From positions 1,251,321 through 1,315,320 of the forward strand of contig NZ_LFBV01000001.1 of the NCBI RefSeq assembly GCF_001905345.1: a DNA stretch of 64,000 nucleotides, given 5' to 3'. Positions 1 to 9,396 of this stretch are shown here, in pieces. This DNA is from Streptomyces uncialis (GTDB lineage Bacteria; Actinomycetota; Actinomycetes; Streptomycetales; Streptomycetaceae). Numbering within the stretch: the stretch's first letter is position 1; each line of letters opens with the position of its first letter. The notes beneath the pieces were generated by a model. It did no database searches. It had not been told where the DNA came from and worked only from the letters and a program-made list of their open reading frames with translations. Made by a program: the position numbers and the translations under genes.

Positions 1-243
1 AATCCCGTCCGCGTGGACGCGACCCGCGCCCGGTAACGGCGAGTACCAGCCACATCACTCCCGCACATTCGCCCCATATGTCCCAACTGTCCCCCCTCCC
101 ACCTGCACTGTTCCCGTCATGGGAGAGGTTTTTCCCGCCAGGTGTGACGTTTTGCCGAAGCATGGCGCAGTATCAAGTGGGCCGACTGGTCATCGGCCAT
201 GCACGAGCCGGGGTTCCCCCCGTACCTTCGGCTCGTCGCCACT
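1..243. other. Non-coding left edge
   Basis: I see no credible gene here. A short plus-strand open frame beginning near 78 has no ribosome binding site and a composition unlike a protein. The stretch lies beyond the terminator of the minus-strand transpeptidase gene and is probably intergenic. Confidence 0.5.
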
Positions 244-282
244 GGCGCGGGCGGGACACGTTCCCCCGGTCCCGCCCGCGCC
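244..282 (-). terminator. Hairpin terminator after the L,D-transpeptidase gene
   Basis: A perfect 14-bp inverted repeat (244-257 with 269-282, arm GGCGCGGGCGGGAC) with an 11-nt loop lies 30 bp beyond the stop of the minus-strand gene. There is no clear T tract, which is normal for Streptomyces terminators. Confidence 0.65.
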
Positions 283-312
283 ACCGTGACATCCCCCCGG
301 TGACGTACACCG

Positions 313-1437
313 TCACCAGTGGACGATCACCTTGTCGCCGTCGCGCACCTGCTCGAACAGGGCCGCGATCGCCGCCTTGTCCCGGACGTTGACGCAGCCG
401 TGCGACGCGCTGCCGTAGCCGGTCGCCGCGAAGTCCGACGAGTAGTGGACCGCCTGGCCGCCGCTGAAGAACATCGCGTACGGCATCGGGGTGTCGTACA
501 GCGTCGACACATGGTCACGCGATTTCCAGAGCACCCGGAACGCGCCCTCGCGGGTCGGGGTCTCCCGGCCGCCGAAGCGGACGTCCATCGTGGTGCGGAC
601 CTTGCCGTCGATCAGCCAGCTCAGGGTGCGCGAGGTCTTGCTGACGCACAGGGCCCGACCCGTGAGGCAGCGCGGGTCGGGGGTGTCGGCGGGGCGGCCC
701 CCGTCGGCGTACAGCTCGTCGTCGGTCGGGCGCGGTGTCATCGCGGTCAGCCGCTGCCAGGTGACGGTGTCGACCGTCCCGGTGCGGGGCAGCCCCCGCT
801 TGCCCTGGAAGCCCCGGACCGCCGTGGTGGTCGCCACGTCGTACGTCCCGCTGGGCCCTTCGAGGAGCCAGGCGATCCGGCGGAGCCGGGCCTGGATCTC
901 CCGGACCTTCGGCCCCCGGTCGCCCGGCCGCCACAGCACCCTCGCCGGGGGCGCCGGTACCCGGGTCGTCCGGGGCGGCCGGGGCGGTGGGACCGGCACC
1001 GGGTCCCCGGTGCCGGATTCCCGCACCTCCGGTATCCGGCTCTGGGTGCCGCGCCTCGGCTTGTTGTCGGCCGGTGCGGTGCCGGAGGGACGGGTGGGGG
1101 CCGCCGTACGGCCCGGGTGCGCCGTACCGGACGGGGTGCTCCCCGGGGACGCGGCCGTCGCCCCCCTCGGCTGGGAGTACGCCGGTGCCCGGCTGACCGG
1201 TGCGGCGCCCGGCCCCCGCCGGTCGCTGACCGTGGTCTCCCCGCTGTCCGCGACGTACGCGGAACAGCCGCCCGCCAACGCCGTCGCGGTGACCACCGCG
1301 AGGGACGTCCGCCAGGCCCGCGTACGCGCGCCCGGCGGCGCGACCCGACCGCCCGCGGCCACGGTTCCCGGTGGCGGGACCCGTCCGCCGTCGGCCGCGG
1401 TCCGGCCGCTTCGGCCCTCACCCCTGTACTGACGCAT
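313..1437 (-). CDS. L,D-transpeptidase lipoprotein (PG-binding + YkuD)
   Basis: This 374-residue protein should form 3-3 cross-links in peptidoglycan outside the cell. A basic N-terminus and hydrophobic stretch lead to a lipobox LAGGC with Cys58, so it is probably a membrane-anchored lipoprotein. A Pro/Thr/Arg-rich linker follows, then a PG_binding_1 domain (about 170-233) and a YkuD domain (about 263-374). The catalytic motif SHGCVN is present, with His346 and Cys348. I chose the ATG at 1437 because GGGAG lies just upstream and the signal sequence follows; longer in-frame extensions have no such support. The gene stands alone with its own terminator. The family call is secure; the exact role in growth or sporulation is not visible. 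Confidence 0.93.
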   Translation of the reverse strand: MRQYRGEGRSGRTAADGGRVPPPGTVAAGGRVAPPGARTRAWRTSLAVVTATALAGGCSAYVADSGETTVSDRRGPGAAPVSRAPAYSQPRGATAASPGSTPSGTAHPGRTAAPTRPSGTAPADNKPRRGTQSRIPEVRESGTGDPVPVPPPRPPRTTRVPAPPARVLWRPGDRGPKVREIQARLRRIAWLLEGPSGTYDVATTTAVRGFQGKRGLPRTGTVDTVTWQRLTAMTPRPTDDELYADGGRPADTPDPRCLTGRALCVSKTSRTLSWLIDGKVRTTMDVRFGGRETPTREGAFRVLWKSRDHVSTLYDTPMPYAMFFSGGQAVHYSSDFAATGYGSASHGCVNVRDKAAIAALFEQVRDGDKVIVHW

Positions 1438-2116
1438 GACCACACTCCCACCGGCTGTCGGACCACCGGTTCGTCGTCCCCGTCCTGTCCGTTCCGTGCG
1501 CCCGTTCGCCCTTCCGGCCCGGCCGGTCCGCCGTACGGCCATCGCCTTCCGATCTACTGCCCCCGGCTGCTCACCAAGAGGCCTCGCATCCCCAACTGGT
1601 TGCGGGCGCAGGCGGTTTCGCGCCATGCGCCGAATGTTGACGGCGAGGGGGTCCACCGGGAGTCCGCGCACCCGGGGCCGGGCTCCGGATCGGCCACCGC
1701 GACCCCCCGGAGGTGCGGGAACGGCCCGCGCACCGGACTCCTGGCCGACGGCCGAACGGGGGTACGGGCCCGCCGGACCGAAGGACCGCGCCCCGCACAC
1801 CCGACCCGGGCGCCGGGAACCTCCCCGCACACCTGGGGGCGCCTACCCCTGAGGACACACGCGTCCGGTTCCACGGCATCCCGCCCCACCAGGTCTCCCA
1901 CCCCGCCGACGGCCCCCACCCCGGCCGCCCCGCCGCTGCCACATCGCCCACCCGTCCCCGGGGAGCGGGGCACGCCCGGCGGCGGGCTTCCCCGAACCGC
2001 CTGGCAACGATGTCCTGAAGGCGTACGTCACCCGATGGCACACACGTACGGACCGGGACGAGCGCATCCAGGACCCGCCGCCCCTCGCCCTCACCCCGCC
2101 CCCGCACCCCGTTCCC
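1438..2116. other. Intergenic region without a recognised gene
   Basis: This gap lies between the transpeptidase start and the end of the Roc-COR gene, both on the minus strand. Open frames occur in several phases, as expected at this GC content, but none has a start with a ribosome binding site or a family resemblance. It probably holds the transpeptidase promoter; a weak minus-strand candidate (TTGGTG, TAGATC, 15-bp spacer) lies near 1552-1580. Confidence 0.4.
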
Positions 2117-5100
2117 TCACCCCGGGGCGCGTCGGCCCGCGTCGCCGTCCCCCTCACCAGGGCCCAACTCGCCACCGCGCGACTGCCTTCCGTTCGCTTG
2201 CTCACCGGCCGGCTGATGGGGAAGCCGTACCGGGGTGGTGTACGGGACCGCGCGGGAGCCCTGCTCGTAGGTGCGGGCGTGGGCCGCGCAGAGCCAGTAC
2301 GTGGGGCCCTCCGGGGTGGTGACCTTGCTCAGGCCGCCCCACTCCTCCCCCGGGTCGAGTTCCTTGAGAAGGGCGTGCATCCGGCGGTACTCCGCGTGGT
2401 CGGCGGCCCGGACCGCCGTACGGGACTCCCCGTCGGCGAACCGCCGCCCGGCTTCGCCCGGCGCCCCGTCCAGCAGCGCCTTCATCAGATCCATGTCGTC
2501 CTTCATCGCCTTGCTCAGCCCCTCCGACGCCACCCCGAGGGACGCGCCGAACACCGGGACGACGAACTTCAGCACCTGGAGCGTGCGGTGCACATACGGC
2601 AGGACCGTCTCGGTGAACTCCTTTCGCGCCGGGAGCTCGTACGGCTCCACACCCTCCAGGAGATGCCACTCCCCGGGCGCCTCGCAGCACAGATGGAGCT
2701 GGAACACCTCGCCGGGCAGCAGCTTGTGCCCCGCGGCCCGTCGCGAGAGCCGCCGCACCCACACCAGGCTCGGGCACAGCACCTCCTGACGGCTCTGCTC
2801 GCGGCGCAGCGAATGCAGAAAGCCCCGCTGCTGCTCCGCGACCCGCGCGCTCAGCTCGGCATGCCGGCGGCGCCCTGCCACCTCCAGCGAGTCCACCTTG
2901 GACACAAGCTGCCGCAGCAGCTCCTCCGACCGTCTCCCGCCGGGCCGTTCGATGCCCTGGAGGAGATACGGCACCTCGACGTCCTCCAGATGCTCCGGGC
3001 ACTCGATGCGCTCCCGGGGCGGGTCCATCGCCAGCCGGTTCACCAACTGCTCATGACGGAACTCGTGCCTGCACGCCCGCCCCTCGCCGTCCCGGGTGGG
3101 GCAGGGCACCAGCCGGGTGATGTCGAGCCCCGGATAGCGCTGGAGCGTCTGCTCGAACCCGTCCTTCAGCACCGCGAAGAAGTCCTGCGGATAGGGGCCG
3201 CGCACCCGCAGCTCCGCCGTCCTCGCGTGCCGGTCGACCGTGATCAGCGCGGCGTGCGCGCCGTCCGGGTGCCTCAGCAGCGCGCCGGAACGCCAGCGCA
3301 GCGGGGTCGAGAAGCGGTGCTCCCGAGCGATGAACCAGGTCGGGATGCCCGGCGGGACGGTGTGCAGCCGGTACCGCAGCCGCAGTTCGCGGGTCCCGGC
3401 CCCGCCGTGGGTGTCCCAGTCCTCCTGGAACGGCGGCGGGTTCCACGGAAGCAGCTCCACCACCAGGCTCGCCGTCCGGTCCTCCGTGCGGTACGAGAGG
3501 TCGAAGTTCTCCATCATCCGGACGAAATGGTGGCGCAGCGGACGCGGCGCGTCGCTCCACAGCGTGCTCCCGAACGTGTGGCGGAACAGCCCGCCCTCGT
3601 TCAGCACCTCCTCGGAGTCCAGGACCCGGCTGATGTACGCGGTGAGCCACTGCGGACGCAGCACCACCAGATCGCACAACTCCTCGTCGTCCGGGTAGTG
3701 CAGCAGGTCCCCGAGACTGTGCAGGGCGGCGACCAGCGAGGACTGGTGCGAGGGCTCCCGTACGCCCGCCTCCGCGAGGAGTTCGCCGAGCTCCTCGGGG
3801 GCGGCGTGGTCGTCCGGGTGCGTGCGGACCGCCTCCGCCGCGCGCAGCCAGGTACGCGGCCAGGCCACCCCCATCAGCGGCAGCCGCGCGACCTCCTGGC
3901 GGACCCGCTCAAGGACCTCGGCCACGCCCCGCCCGCTCGCGCTGTCCGCGCTCAGACTGCCGACGATCAGCCCGGGATACGTCTCCTGGAGCTCGCTCAG
4001 CGGGAGGTCCGGCGGGCGCGGGCCCAGATGCGTGGCCACCAGCAGGACCGGGGCGTGCGGGGCCCGTGCCTTGATCATGTCGAGCCAGTAGTGGAGCTTG
4101 CTGGCCTCCCAGCCGATCTGCGCGTCCCACAGGAGCAGGAACAGGGACCGGTCGGTGAGGAAGAACTGATGGGTGGCGTGGTAGATCTCCTGCCCGCCGA
4201 AGTCCCAGGTCGCCAGCCGCATGGTGACCGGCTCGGCGGGGTCCGGCGGATCGGGGTGCGCGAGGTCGAGCCCGCTGACGGTCAGCCCGTGGGTGGTGCT
4301 CTCCTGCGGATCGTGCGCCTCGCCGCGCAGCGCCTTCAGCAGCGAGGTCTTCCCGACCCGCCCTTCCCCGACCACGACGACCTTGGACGCCCACTGCCGG
4401 ACGGGGTCCTGGCCGAGGTCCCGCAGAAAGATGCGCACGGCGTTGGTCCCACCGGCGACCACTTCGGGCGGCGGGGTGGTCAGGGGGTTGCCCTCCAGAC
4501 CCAGGACGGTCAGCCGTCGCAGTCGGCCCAGCGTGGTCGGAAGGGTGGTGAGGCGGTTGTCCTCCAGATGGAGCTCGGTGAGCCGCTCCAGCGCGCCGAT
4601 GCCGTCGGGCAACGAGGTGAGACGGTTGGCGCTGAGGAACAGGTGCTCCAGGCCGTGCAGCCGGGTGACGCAGTCGGGTACCTCGATGAGACGGTTGTCC
4701 TCCAGTTCCAGCAGCCTCAGGGAGGTGAGCTCGCCCAGGGAGTCCGGCAGGGATTCCAGGCCGTTCCAGCCGAGGTACAAGGACTCCAAGTCGGTCAGTC
4801 CGCTCAGTTCGGCGGGCAGACGGGTGAGGCCATTGTTGATGAGCAGAAGCCGACTCAAGTGCCGCAGACGGGCGATCCGGGCCGGTAGTTCGACGAGCCC
4901 GGTGCCGGTGAGGTCCAGGTGGACGAGCGCGGTGAGATCCGTGACCTGGTCGGGCAGGACGCCCAGCGGGTTCCGGTCGAGGTACAGGTGCGTGAGCCCG
5001 GTGAGGCCGCCGAAGGTCTCCGGGACCGTGGTGAGCCCGCAGCCGGCCAGGTAGAGCGTGGTGAGCTGTGACAGATCACCGAGCCAGTCGGGCAGTTCGC

Positions 5101-5287
5101 CGAGATCGTTGTCGTCCAGCGCCAGCGTGGTGACGTGGGACAGCTCCCGTATCGACTCCGGCAGCTCCGTCAGCCCGGCCCCGGACAGGTCCAGGAGCGG
5201 ATCACCCCACTCCTGGCTCGCCTGGATCAACTCGACCGTGGTACGGCCCTCCTCGGCCGCCCGCCCGCTCCCCAAGACCCTCGTCAT
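2117..5287 (-). CDS. Roco-family protein: LRR, Roc GTPase and COR
   Basis: This 1056-residue protein belongs to the bacterial Roco group. About ten leucine-rich repeats of 23 residues (pattern LxxLPxxLxxLxxLxxLxLxxN) fill residues 30-270. A Roc GTPase follows with the P-loop GEGRVGKT (307-314), the switch II motif WDFGGQ (361-366) and a G5-like SA motif further on. The COR region extends to about 760. The C-terminal 290 residues are charged and of unknown fold. Known Roco proteins are dimeric GTPases; the output of this one is unknown. Start: ATG at 5287, with a GC-rich GGCGG upstream as a weak ribosome binding site. The gene diverges from leuE and has no obvious partner gene, so its signal and target cannot be inferred. 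Confidence 0.88.
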   Translation of the reverse strand: MTRVLGSGRAAEEGRTTVELIQASQEWGDPLLDLSGAGLTELPESIRELSHVTTLALDDNDLGELPDWLGDLSQLTTLYLAGCGLTTVPETFGGLTGLTHLYLDRNPLGVLPDQVTDLTALVHLDLTGTGLVELPARIARLRHLSRLLLINNGLTRLPAELSGLTDLESLYLGWNGLESLPDSLGELTSLRLLELEDNRLIEVPDCVTRLHGLEHLFLSANRLTSLPDGIGALERLTELHLEDNRLTTLPTTLGRLRRLTVLGLEGNPLTTPPPEVVAGGTNAVRIFLRDLGQDPVRQWASKVVVVGEGRVGKTSLLKALRGEAHDPQESTTHGLTVSGLDLAHPDPPDPAEPVTMRLATWDFGGQEIYHATHQFFLTDRSLFLLLWDAQIGWEASKLHYWLDMIKARAPHAPVLLVATHLGPRPPDLPLSELQETYPGLIVGSLSADSASGRGVAEVLERVRQEVARLPLMGVAWPRTWLRAAEAVRTHPDDHAAPEELGELLAEAGVREPSHQSSLVAALHSLGDLLHYPDDEELCDLVVLRPQWLTAYISRVLDSEEVLNEGGLFRHTFGSTLWSDAPRPLRHHFVRMMENFDLSYRTEDRTASLVVELLPWNPPPFQEDWDTHGGAGTRELRLRYRLHTVPPGIPTWFIAREHRFSTPLRWRSGALLRHPDGAHAALITVDRHARTAELRVRGPYPQDFFAVLKDGFEQTLQRYPGLDITRLVPCPTRDGEGRACRHEFRHEQLVNRLAMDPPRERIECPEHLEDVEVPYLLQGIERPGGRRSEELLRQLVSKVDSLEVAGRRRHAELSARVAEQQRGFLHSLRREQSRQEVLCPSLVWVRRLSRRAAGHKLLPGEVFQLHLCCEAPGEWHLLEGVEPYELPARKEFTETVLPYVHRTLQVLKFVVPVFGASLGVASEGLSKAMKDDMDLMKALLDGAPGEAGRRFADGESRTAVRAADHAEYRRMHALLKELDPGEEWGGLSKVTTPEGPTYWLCAAHARTYEQGSRAVPYTTPVRLPHQPAGEQANGRQSRGGELGPGEGDGDAGRRAPG

Positions 5288-5489
5288 ACGTCCGCCCCCG
5301 CCCCGTGAACCCGCCCCCGGGGACCCGCACGCCCCCGTACCCACCAACCTAGGCGCACCCACTGACAACGCGTGGCCGTTCGGGTGCGGAGCGGGACACC
5401 GGACCCGCTTCGGAGGCGGGCGGCATGTGTCCCACCCAACCCCCCGTGCCTCTGTCTGATTGTCGTAATTTCATGCGACACTCCGGCTC

Positions 5490-6155
5490 ATGCTTGGTGT
5501 CACAGACCTTCCCACGTACCTCGTGGGCCTCGTCCTCATCATCCTGCTGCCGGGGCCGAACTCGCTGTACGTGCTGTCGGTCGCGGCCCGGCAGGGGGTG
5601 CGGCGTGGGTATGTCGCCGCCGCCGGGGTCTGGGCCGGGGACATCGTGCTGATGGTCCTGGCCGCCGCGGGTGCCGCCTCGCTGCTCACGAGCAACGCCG
5701 TGCTGTTCGGCATCGTGAAGTTCGTGGGCGCCGGGTATCTCGCCTGGCTCGCGATCGGGCTGCTGCGGGCCGCGTGGACGATGTGGCGCGAGCGGGACGC
5801 CCGTACGGAGCGGGCGGACGCGGCCGACCCGGCGCAGGCGCCCGGGGCGTCCGCCGAGCGGCCGTTCCGCCGGGCGTTCGTGATCAGTGTGCTGAACCCG
5901 AAGGCGATCCTGTTCCTCATCTCCTTCTTCGTGCAGTTCGTGGACCCCGCGTACGCGTACCCCGCAGTGACGTTCGTCGTGCTCGGCACCTGTCTCCAGG
6001 TCGCGAGCGCGCTGTATCTGTCGGCGCTGATCTTCGGCGGTTCCCGGCTCGCCGCCGTCTTCCGCAGCCGCCGCAAGCTGTCCGCCGGGGCGACCACGCT
6101 GGCGGGCGCGCTGTTCCTCGGGTTCGCGGCGAAGCTGTCCACCGCCGGGGTGTAG
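5490..6155 (+). CDS. leuE: LeuE/RhtB-type amino-acid exporter (LysE family)
   Basis: This 221-residue inner-membrane protein has about six hydrophobic segments. Motifs shared with E. coli LeuE are present: LPGPNSLYVL near the N-terminus, a GVWAGD motif, NPKAILFLISFFVQF in the middle and a GFAAKL ending. The family exports leucine and related neutral amino acids or analogues by proton antiport. An ATG at 5490 keeps the first membrane helix complete; the ribosome binding site is weak. It diverges from the Roco gene. The minus-strand MarR gene lies downstream in convergent orientation across about 100 bp of low-complexity GC-rich DNA. Substrate choice is by similarity only. Confidence 0.85.
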   Translation: MLGVTDLPTYLVGLVLIILLPGPNSLYVLSVAARQGVRRGYVAAAGVWAGDIVLMVLAAAGAASLLTSNAVLFGIVKFVGAGYLAWLAIGLLRAAWTMWRERDARTERADAADPAQAPGASAERPFRRAFVISVLNPKAILFLISFFVQFVDPAYAYPAVTFVVLGTCLQVASALYLSALIFGGSRLAAVFRSRRKLSAGATTLAGALFLGFAAKLSTAGV

Positions 6156-6253
6156 GCGCCGGGTGCGGCGCCGGACCGGGTGCCGGGACGCGGCGCCAGG
6201 TCCGGGTACGGCGCCGGGTCCGGTTGCGGGTGCCGGGTGTCCGGCGCGGGCGG

Positions 6254-6712
6254 TCAGTGGTGCCAGGCCTTGCCGTCCACGTTGTGGATCATGCGTTGCA
6301 GCACCTTCAGGGCCCGGACGAACTCCTCGTCCGTGACGCCGTCGTGGATGACCTCACGGCGCGCGGTCTGGGTCTTCACCGCCGCGGCCTTCAGGGCCTC
6401 CCCCTCGGGGGTGATGTGCAGCCGGTCGTGGTCGTCGGTGGTGACGAGGCCGCGGTGGACGAGGTTCCCGACCGCCTCCTCGATCGCCGGGTCGCCGACA
6501 TCGAGGTAGCCGCCGAGGAACCGGGCGAGTTCCGCGAGTTCACGGCCCTGCGGTGACTCCGCGAGCTGGTTGAGGACCCACCACTGCGGCTGGGTCAGAT
6601 CATGGGTGGCCAGACCCTCGCGGATATAGGCCACCACGGCGTCGGACGCCGCCCGGCCCCAGTAACCGATGGGCTGGGTGGCGAGTTCTTCGTCGTTGTG
6701 CGAGTAGTCCAT
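6254..6712 (-). CDS. MarR-family regulator
   Basis: This 152-residue protein has a MarR winged-helix core: helix-turn-helix around WVLNQLAESPQGRELAELARFL and a wing around LVHRGLVTTDDHDRLHITPEGEAL. Such proteins act as dimers and release DNA on binding a small ligand. It may be co-transcribed behind the acyltransferase gene or use its own promoter: a 6-2-6 dyad (CCTTGA-GG-TCAAGG) lies 26-39 bp before its start, overlapping the end of the upstream gene. Its target is not evident; the convergent leuE gene is the nearest transport gene. Confidence 0.85.
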   Translation of the reverse strand: MDYSHNDEELATQPIGYWGRAASDAVVAYIREGLATHDLTQPQWWVLNQLAESPQGRELAELARFLGGYLDVGDPAIEEAVGNLVHRGLVTTDDHDRLHITPEGEALKAAAVKTQTARREVIHDGVTDEEFVRALKVLQRMIHNVDGKAWHH

Positions 6713-6737
6713 GCCGCGACCGTAGAACCTCCAGCAA

Positions 6738-6751
6738 CCTTGAGGTCAAGG
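6738..6751. promoter_or_regulatory. Dyad CCTTGA-GG-TCAAGG, possible MarR operator
   Basis: A perfect 6-bp inverted repeat with a 2-bp centre lies just upstream of the MarR start and overlaps the stop codon of the acyltransferase gene. Position and symmetry suggest autoregulation; this is inference. Confidence 0.4.
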
Positions 6752-7957
6752 AGCCTGCCCGGTGCCCGTTCCCCGTACCCGTGCCCCCGAGGTCAGCGCG
6801 TTCCGCAGCCACGGGGTGGCCCTGTCCTCCACGAAGCGGTTGAGCAGCCACGCCAGTGCCAGCATCGCGGTGACCGTCAACGGCAGGGTCGCGTACGCGG
6901 GGACGCCGAGGGTGCGGTGCACTGCACCGATCACGACCCAGCCGAGGTGTTCGTGGACCAGGTAGAACGGGTACGTCAGCGCCCCCGCGACCGTCAGCCA
7001 GCGCCAGTTGGCCCAGGAGAACCACCCCAGCGCGATCGCCGCGACCAGCGCGAACCCGGCCGTCACGATCAGTACGATCACCCCGGCGGAACGGTACGAG
7101 AAGAAGTCCGGGTCCGGGGCGTGCCACAGGTCGGCCACCGCGTGGTGCTGGCCGGTCAGCCAGCTCACCACGACGATGCCCCAGGCGGTCGCGTCCCGCC
7201 GGTCGCGGTGCACCAGATACAGACCGATACCGCCGATGAAGAAGGGCGCGTACTCCGGCATCAGCAGCGTCTTCAGGAACGGTTCCCCGGACGCCTGGGC
7301 CATCGCCGCCGCCAGCGTCCACACCGCGCAGAACAGCACGACCCGGTGCCGGGTCACCCCGGGCAGGACGACGGCCACCGCGAACAGCGCGTAGAAGCGG
7401 ACCTCGGCCCACAGCGTCCAGCACACCCCGAGCACCCGGTCGACGCCGAGCGGCTGCTGGAGCAGGGTGAGGTTCAGCAGCGCGTCGCTCGGGGACACCG
7501 CCCGGTACACCACGGGCGGCAGCGCGAAGACGACGGTGACCAGCACGATCGCGGCCCAGTACGCGGGCATCAGCCGGGACACGCGGGACGCGAGGTACGC
7601 GCGCGGGGTGCGGCCCCAGCCGCTCATGCAGATCACGAACCCGCTGATCACGAAGAAGACCTGCACCCCGAGGCAGCCGTAGGCGAACCATTCGGACGCG
7701 GTGGGGAACTGGAGCCTCGGGGAGGTGCCCCAGGCGGTGGAGACCTCACCGTCACGGCCTCCGTAGTGGTAGGCGGCGACCATCAGCGCGGCGAGCAGCC
7801 GCAGTCCGTCCAGGGCCCGGAGCCGGGGGACCCGCGCGGGACGCGGCCCGGCCGGCTCCTTCACCAGCACCGCCCCCTCCACCGGCGCCTGCCCCTTCAC
7901 CTGCACCGCCCCCTCCGCCGGCACCGGCCCGGGAGCGGTCCCGGTCGTGGCGCTCAT
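6746..7957 (-). CDS. Acyltransferase 3 family membrane protein
   Basis: This 403-residue integral-membrane protein has about ten hydrophobic helices. Family motifs are RALDGLRLLAALMVAAYHY near residue 40, with the catalytic-type His, the segment VFFVISGFVI, and RVSRLMPAYW, matching the RxxRxxP signature. These enzymes acylate exported sugars or lipids, often with acetyl groups. The ATG at 7957 overlaps the stop of the upstream polysialyltransferase-like gene as ATGA, so the two are translationally coupled. That context suggests it decorates the glycan made by this cluster. The N-terminal 40 residues are Pro/Val/Glu repeats of low complexity. Confidence 0.88.
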   Translation of the reverse strand: MSATTGTAPGPVPAEGAVQVKGQAPVEGAVLVKEPAGPRPARVPRLRALDGLRLLAALMVAAYHYGGRDGEVSTAWGTSPRLQFPTASEWFAYGCLGVQVFFVISGFVICMSGWGRTPRAYLASRVSRLMPAYWAAIVLVTVVFALPPVVYRAVSPSDALLNLTLLQQPLGVDRVLGVCWTLWAEVRFYALFAVAVVLPGVTRHRVVLFCAVWTLAAAMAQASGEPFLKTLLMPEYAPFFIGGIGLYLVHRDRRDATAWGIVVVSWLTGQHHAVADLWHAPDPDFFSYRSAGVIVLIVTAGFALVAAIALGWFSWANWRWLTVAGALTYPFYLVHEHLGWVVIGAVHRTLGVPAYATLPLTVTAMLALAWLLNRFVEDRATPWLRNALTSGARVRGTGTGQAP

Positions 7958-9396
7958 CCGAGGGTGGCGCGCTTGACGGCCCGCGCGCGGCGGGCGACCC
8001 GGCGGACGGCCGCGCTGCGGGGAACGAAGGCGAACTGGGCCGGGAGCGCGCCCGGCAGCCCGAGCGCGGTGAGCCTGCGCCGCTTGAAGTAGCGCCGGGT
8101 CCGCTCGTCGAGGTGACGGCTCAGATACCGCTCGGCGTCGGCGCGGCGGCCGGGGTGCAGCTTCGGCTGCATCGCGTAACCGACGGCCGTCACCAGGTCG
8201 TTCAGCTCCGCGGTCCGCGCGGGGGAGCGGTCCATGGCCTGGGCCCGGACGGCGTCCTGGTCGTCGAGTTCCGGCAGCAGCGCGTCCACGAGGGTGACGG
8301 GGACCCGGTTGCTGTTCTGGTACGGGGCGAGCCGCTCCAGCAGGAGCTCCGTGCCCACCCGGGCGACCGGCAGACCGTGGAACGCGGACGCGGTGAGCAG
8401 CGCCGTCGAGAAGCAGCCGACCACGAGCGCGGGCCGGGTCCGCCGGTACAGCACCTCGGCGAGGACCGGGGTGTCCAGCACGGTCAGCCGCGCGCCGAGC
8501 GCTCCGGCCTCCTCCTCCAGCCTGCGCGACCGGTCGGCGGGCGCGGTGGGGTGCGGTTTGAAGACGATCCGGCGGTGCCCGAGCGCGACCGTGCCGCGCA
8601 GCATCCGTAGATGCAGGTCCTCCTCCTCGTCGGGGGTGAGGATCTCCAGCGCGGACAGGTACTGCCCGAGCAGCAGCGCGGGCCCGGGGCCGTCCGTCGG
8701 TTCCTGGCCGGGGCCGTCCGGGCCGTCCGGGCCGTCCGGGCTGTCCGCGCTGTCCGTGCCGTCCTCGCCGTCCGGTCCGGCGAGGGCCTTCAGGACGCCG
8801 GGGCCGTCCGCGTCGTCCAGTTCGGCGAGCACCTTCAGGAAGGCGTCCGTCGGGACGATCTCCGCGGGCACGCCGTACTCGGTGAGCAGCAGGGGCACGA
8901 GGCCCGGTACGAGGTCCAGGTGCAGCAGCCGGCGTACCCGGGTGCCGACCAGGGGGTCGATACGGTCGCGGGTGGGGCCGTAGCTCATCAGGCCGTCCGC
9001 GTAGACGTGCACGGGGGCTCCGGTGAAGATCCGGGTCACCGCGAGCGCCGGGTTGACCTGGAGGGACTCCACGACGAGTTCGACGTCGTCGTCCCCGAGG
9101 TCCCAGGCGAGGCGCAGATACCTCTCCCACAGCGGGATGTCGTCCGCGCGCGGGGACCAGCCGCCCGGATGGAACGGGGCGATCGTCGCGTTCCACGAGA
9201 CCACCGTGTCGAAGCGGTCGCGCAGCGGGCCGAAGCCGGGCGTCCCGTCGAGCGCGGGGGTGGTCTCGGGGACGGCCGCGTTGTTGCAGACCAGTAGGAC
9301 ATCGCGGTCCACCGGGGCCAGCCGCCCCGCGTCGAGGGCGGCGGCGAGGGTGGCGGCGCCGTACAGGGTGGACGCCAGGAGGACTCGGGTGGTCAC
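7954..9396 (-). CDS. Polysialyltransferase-like glycosyltransferase (480 aa)
   Basis: This 480-residue soluble protein fits the bacterial alpha-2,8-polysialyltransferase-like group. It carries an FKPHP motif for nucleotide binding and a GCFSTAL motif near the C-terminal third, the HP and S-S/T motifs of capsule polymerases. It probably adds nonulosonic acid residues to a surface polymer from a CMP-activated donor. The GTG at 9396 overlaps the stop of the GT2 gene as GTGA, and its own stop overlaps the acyltransferase start, giving a tight three-gene operon. A Gly-Pro-Asp-rich insert around residues 205-235 comes from a 9-bp DNA repeat near 8700-8780 and is probably a flexible loop. Confidence 0.78.
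   Translation of the reverse strand: MTTRVLLASTLYGAATLAAALDAGRLAPVDRDVLLVCNNAAVPETTPALDGTPGFGPLRDRFDTVVSWNATIAPFHPGGWSPRADDIPLWERYLRLAWDLGDDDVELVVESLQVNPALAVTRIFTGAPVHVYADGLMSYGPTRDRIDPLVGTRVRRLLHLDLVPGLVPLLLTEYGVPAEIVPTDAFLKVLAELDDADGPGVLKALAGPDGEDGTDSADSPDGPDGPDGPGQEPTDGPGPALLLGQYLSALEILTPDEEEDLHLRMLRGTVALGHRRIVFKPHPTAPADRSRRLEEEAGALGARLTVLDTPVLAEVLYRRTRPALVVGCFSTALLTASAFHGLPVARVGTELLLERLAPYQNSNRVPVTLVDALLPELDDQDAVRAQAMDRSPARTAELNDLVTAVGYAMQPKLHPGRRADAERYLSRHLDERTRRYFKRRRLTALGLPGALPAQFAFVPRSAAVRRVARRARAVKRATLG
8700..8780. repeat. In-frame 9-bp minisatellite inside the glycosyltransferase gene
   Basis: Degenerate copies of a GTCCGGGCC-type 9-mer run in tandem. Because the period is a multiple of three, copy changes only lengthen or shorten a Gly/Pro/Asp/Ser tract in the protein. 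Confidence 0.7.

Noticed and set aside
2198..4888. Long plus-strand open frame opposite the Roco gene
   Set aside because: It is a shadow: low-complexity Arg/Gln/Pro protein with no motif, while the minus strand encodes clear LRR, Roc and COR domains.
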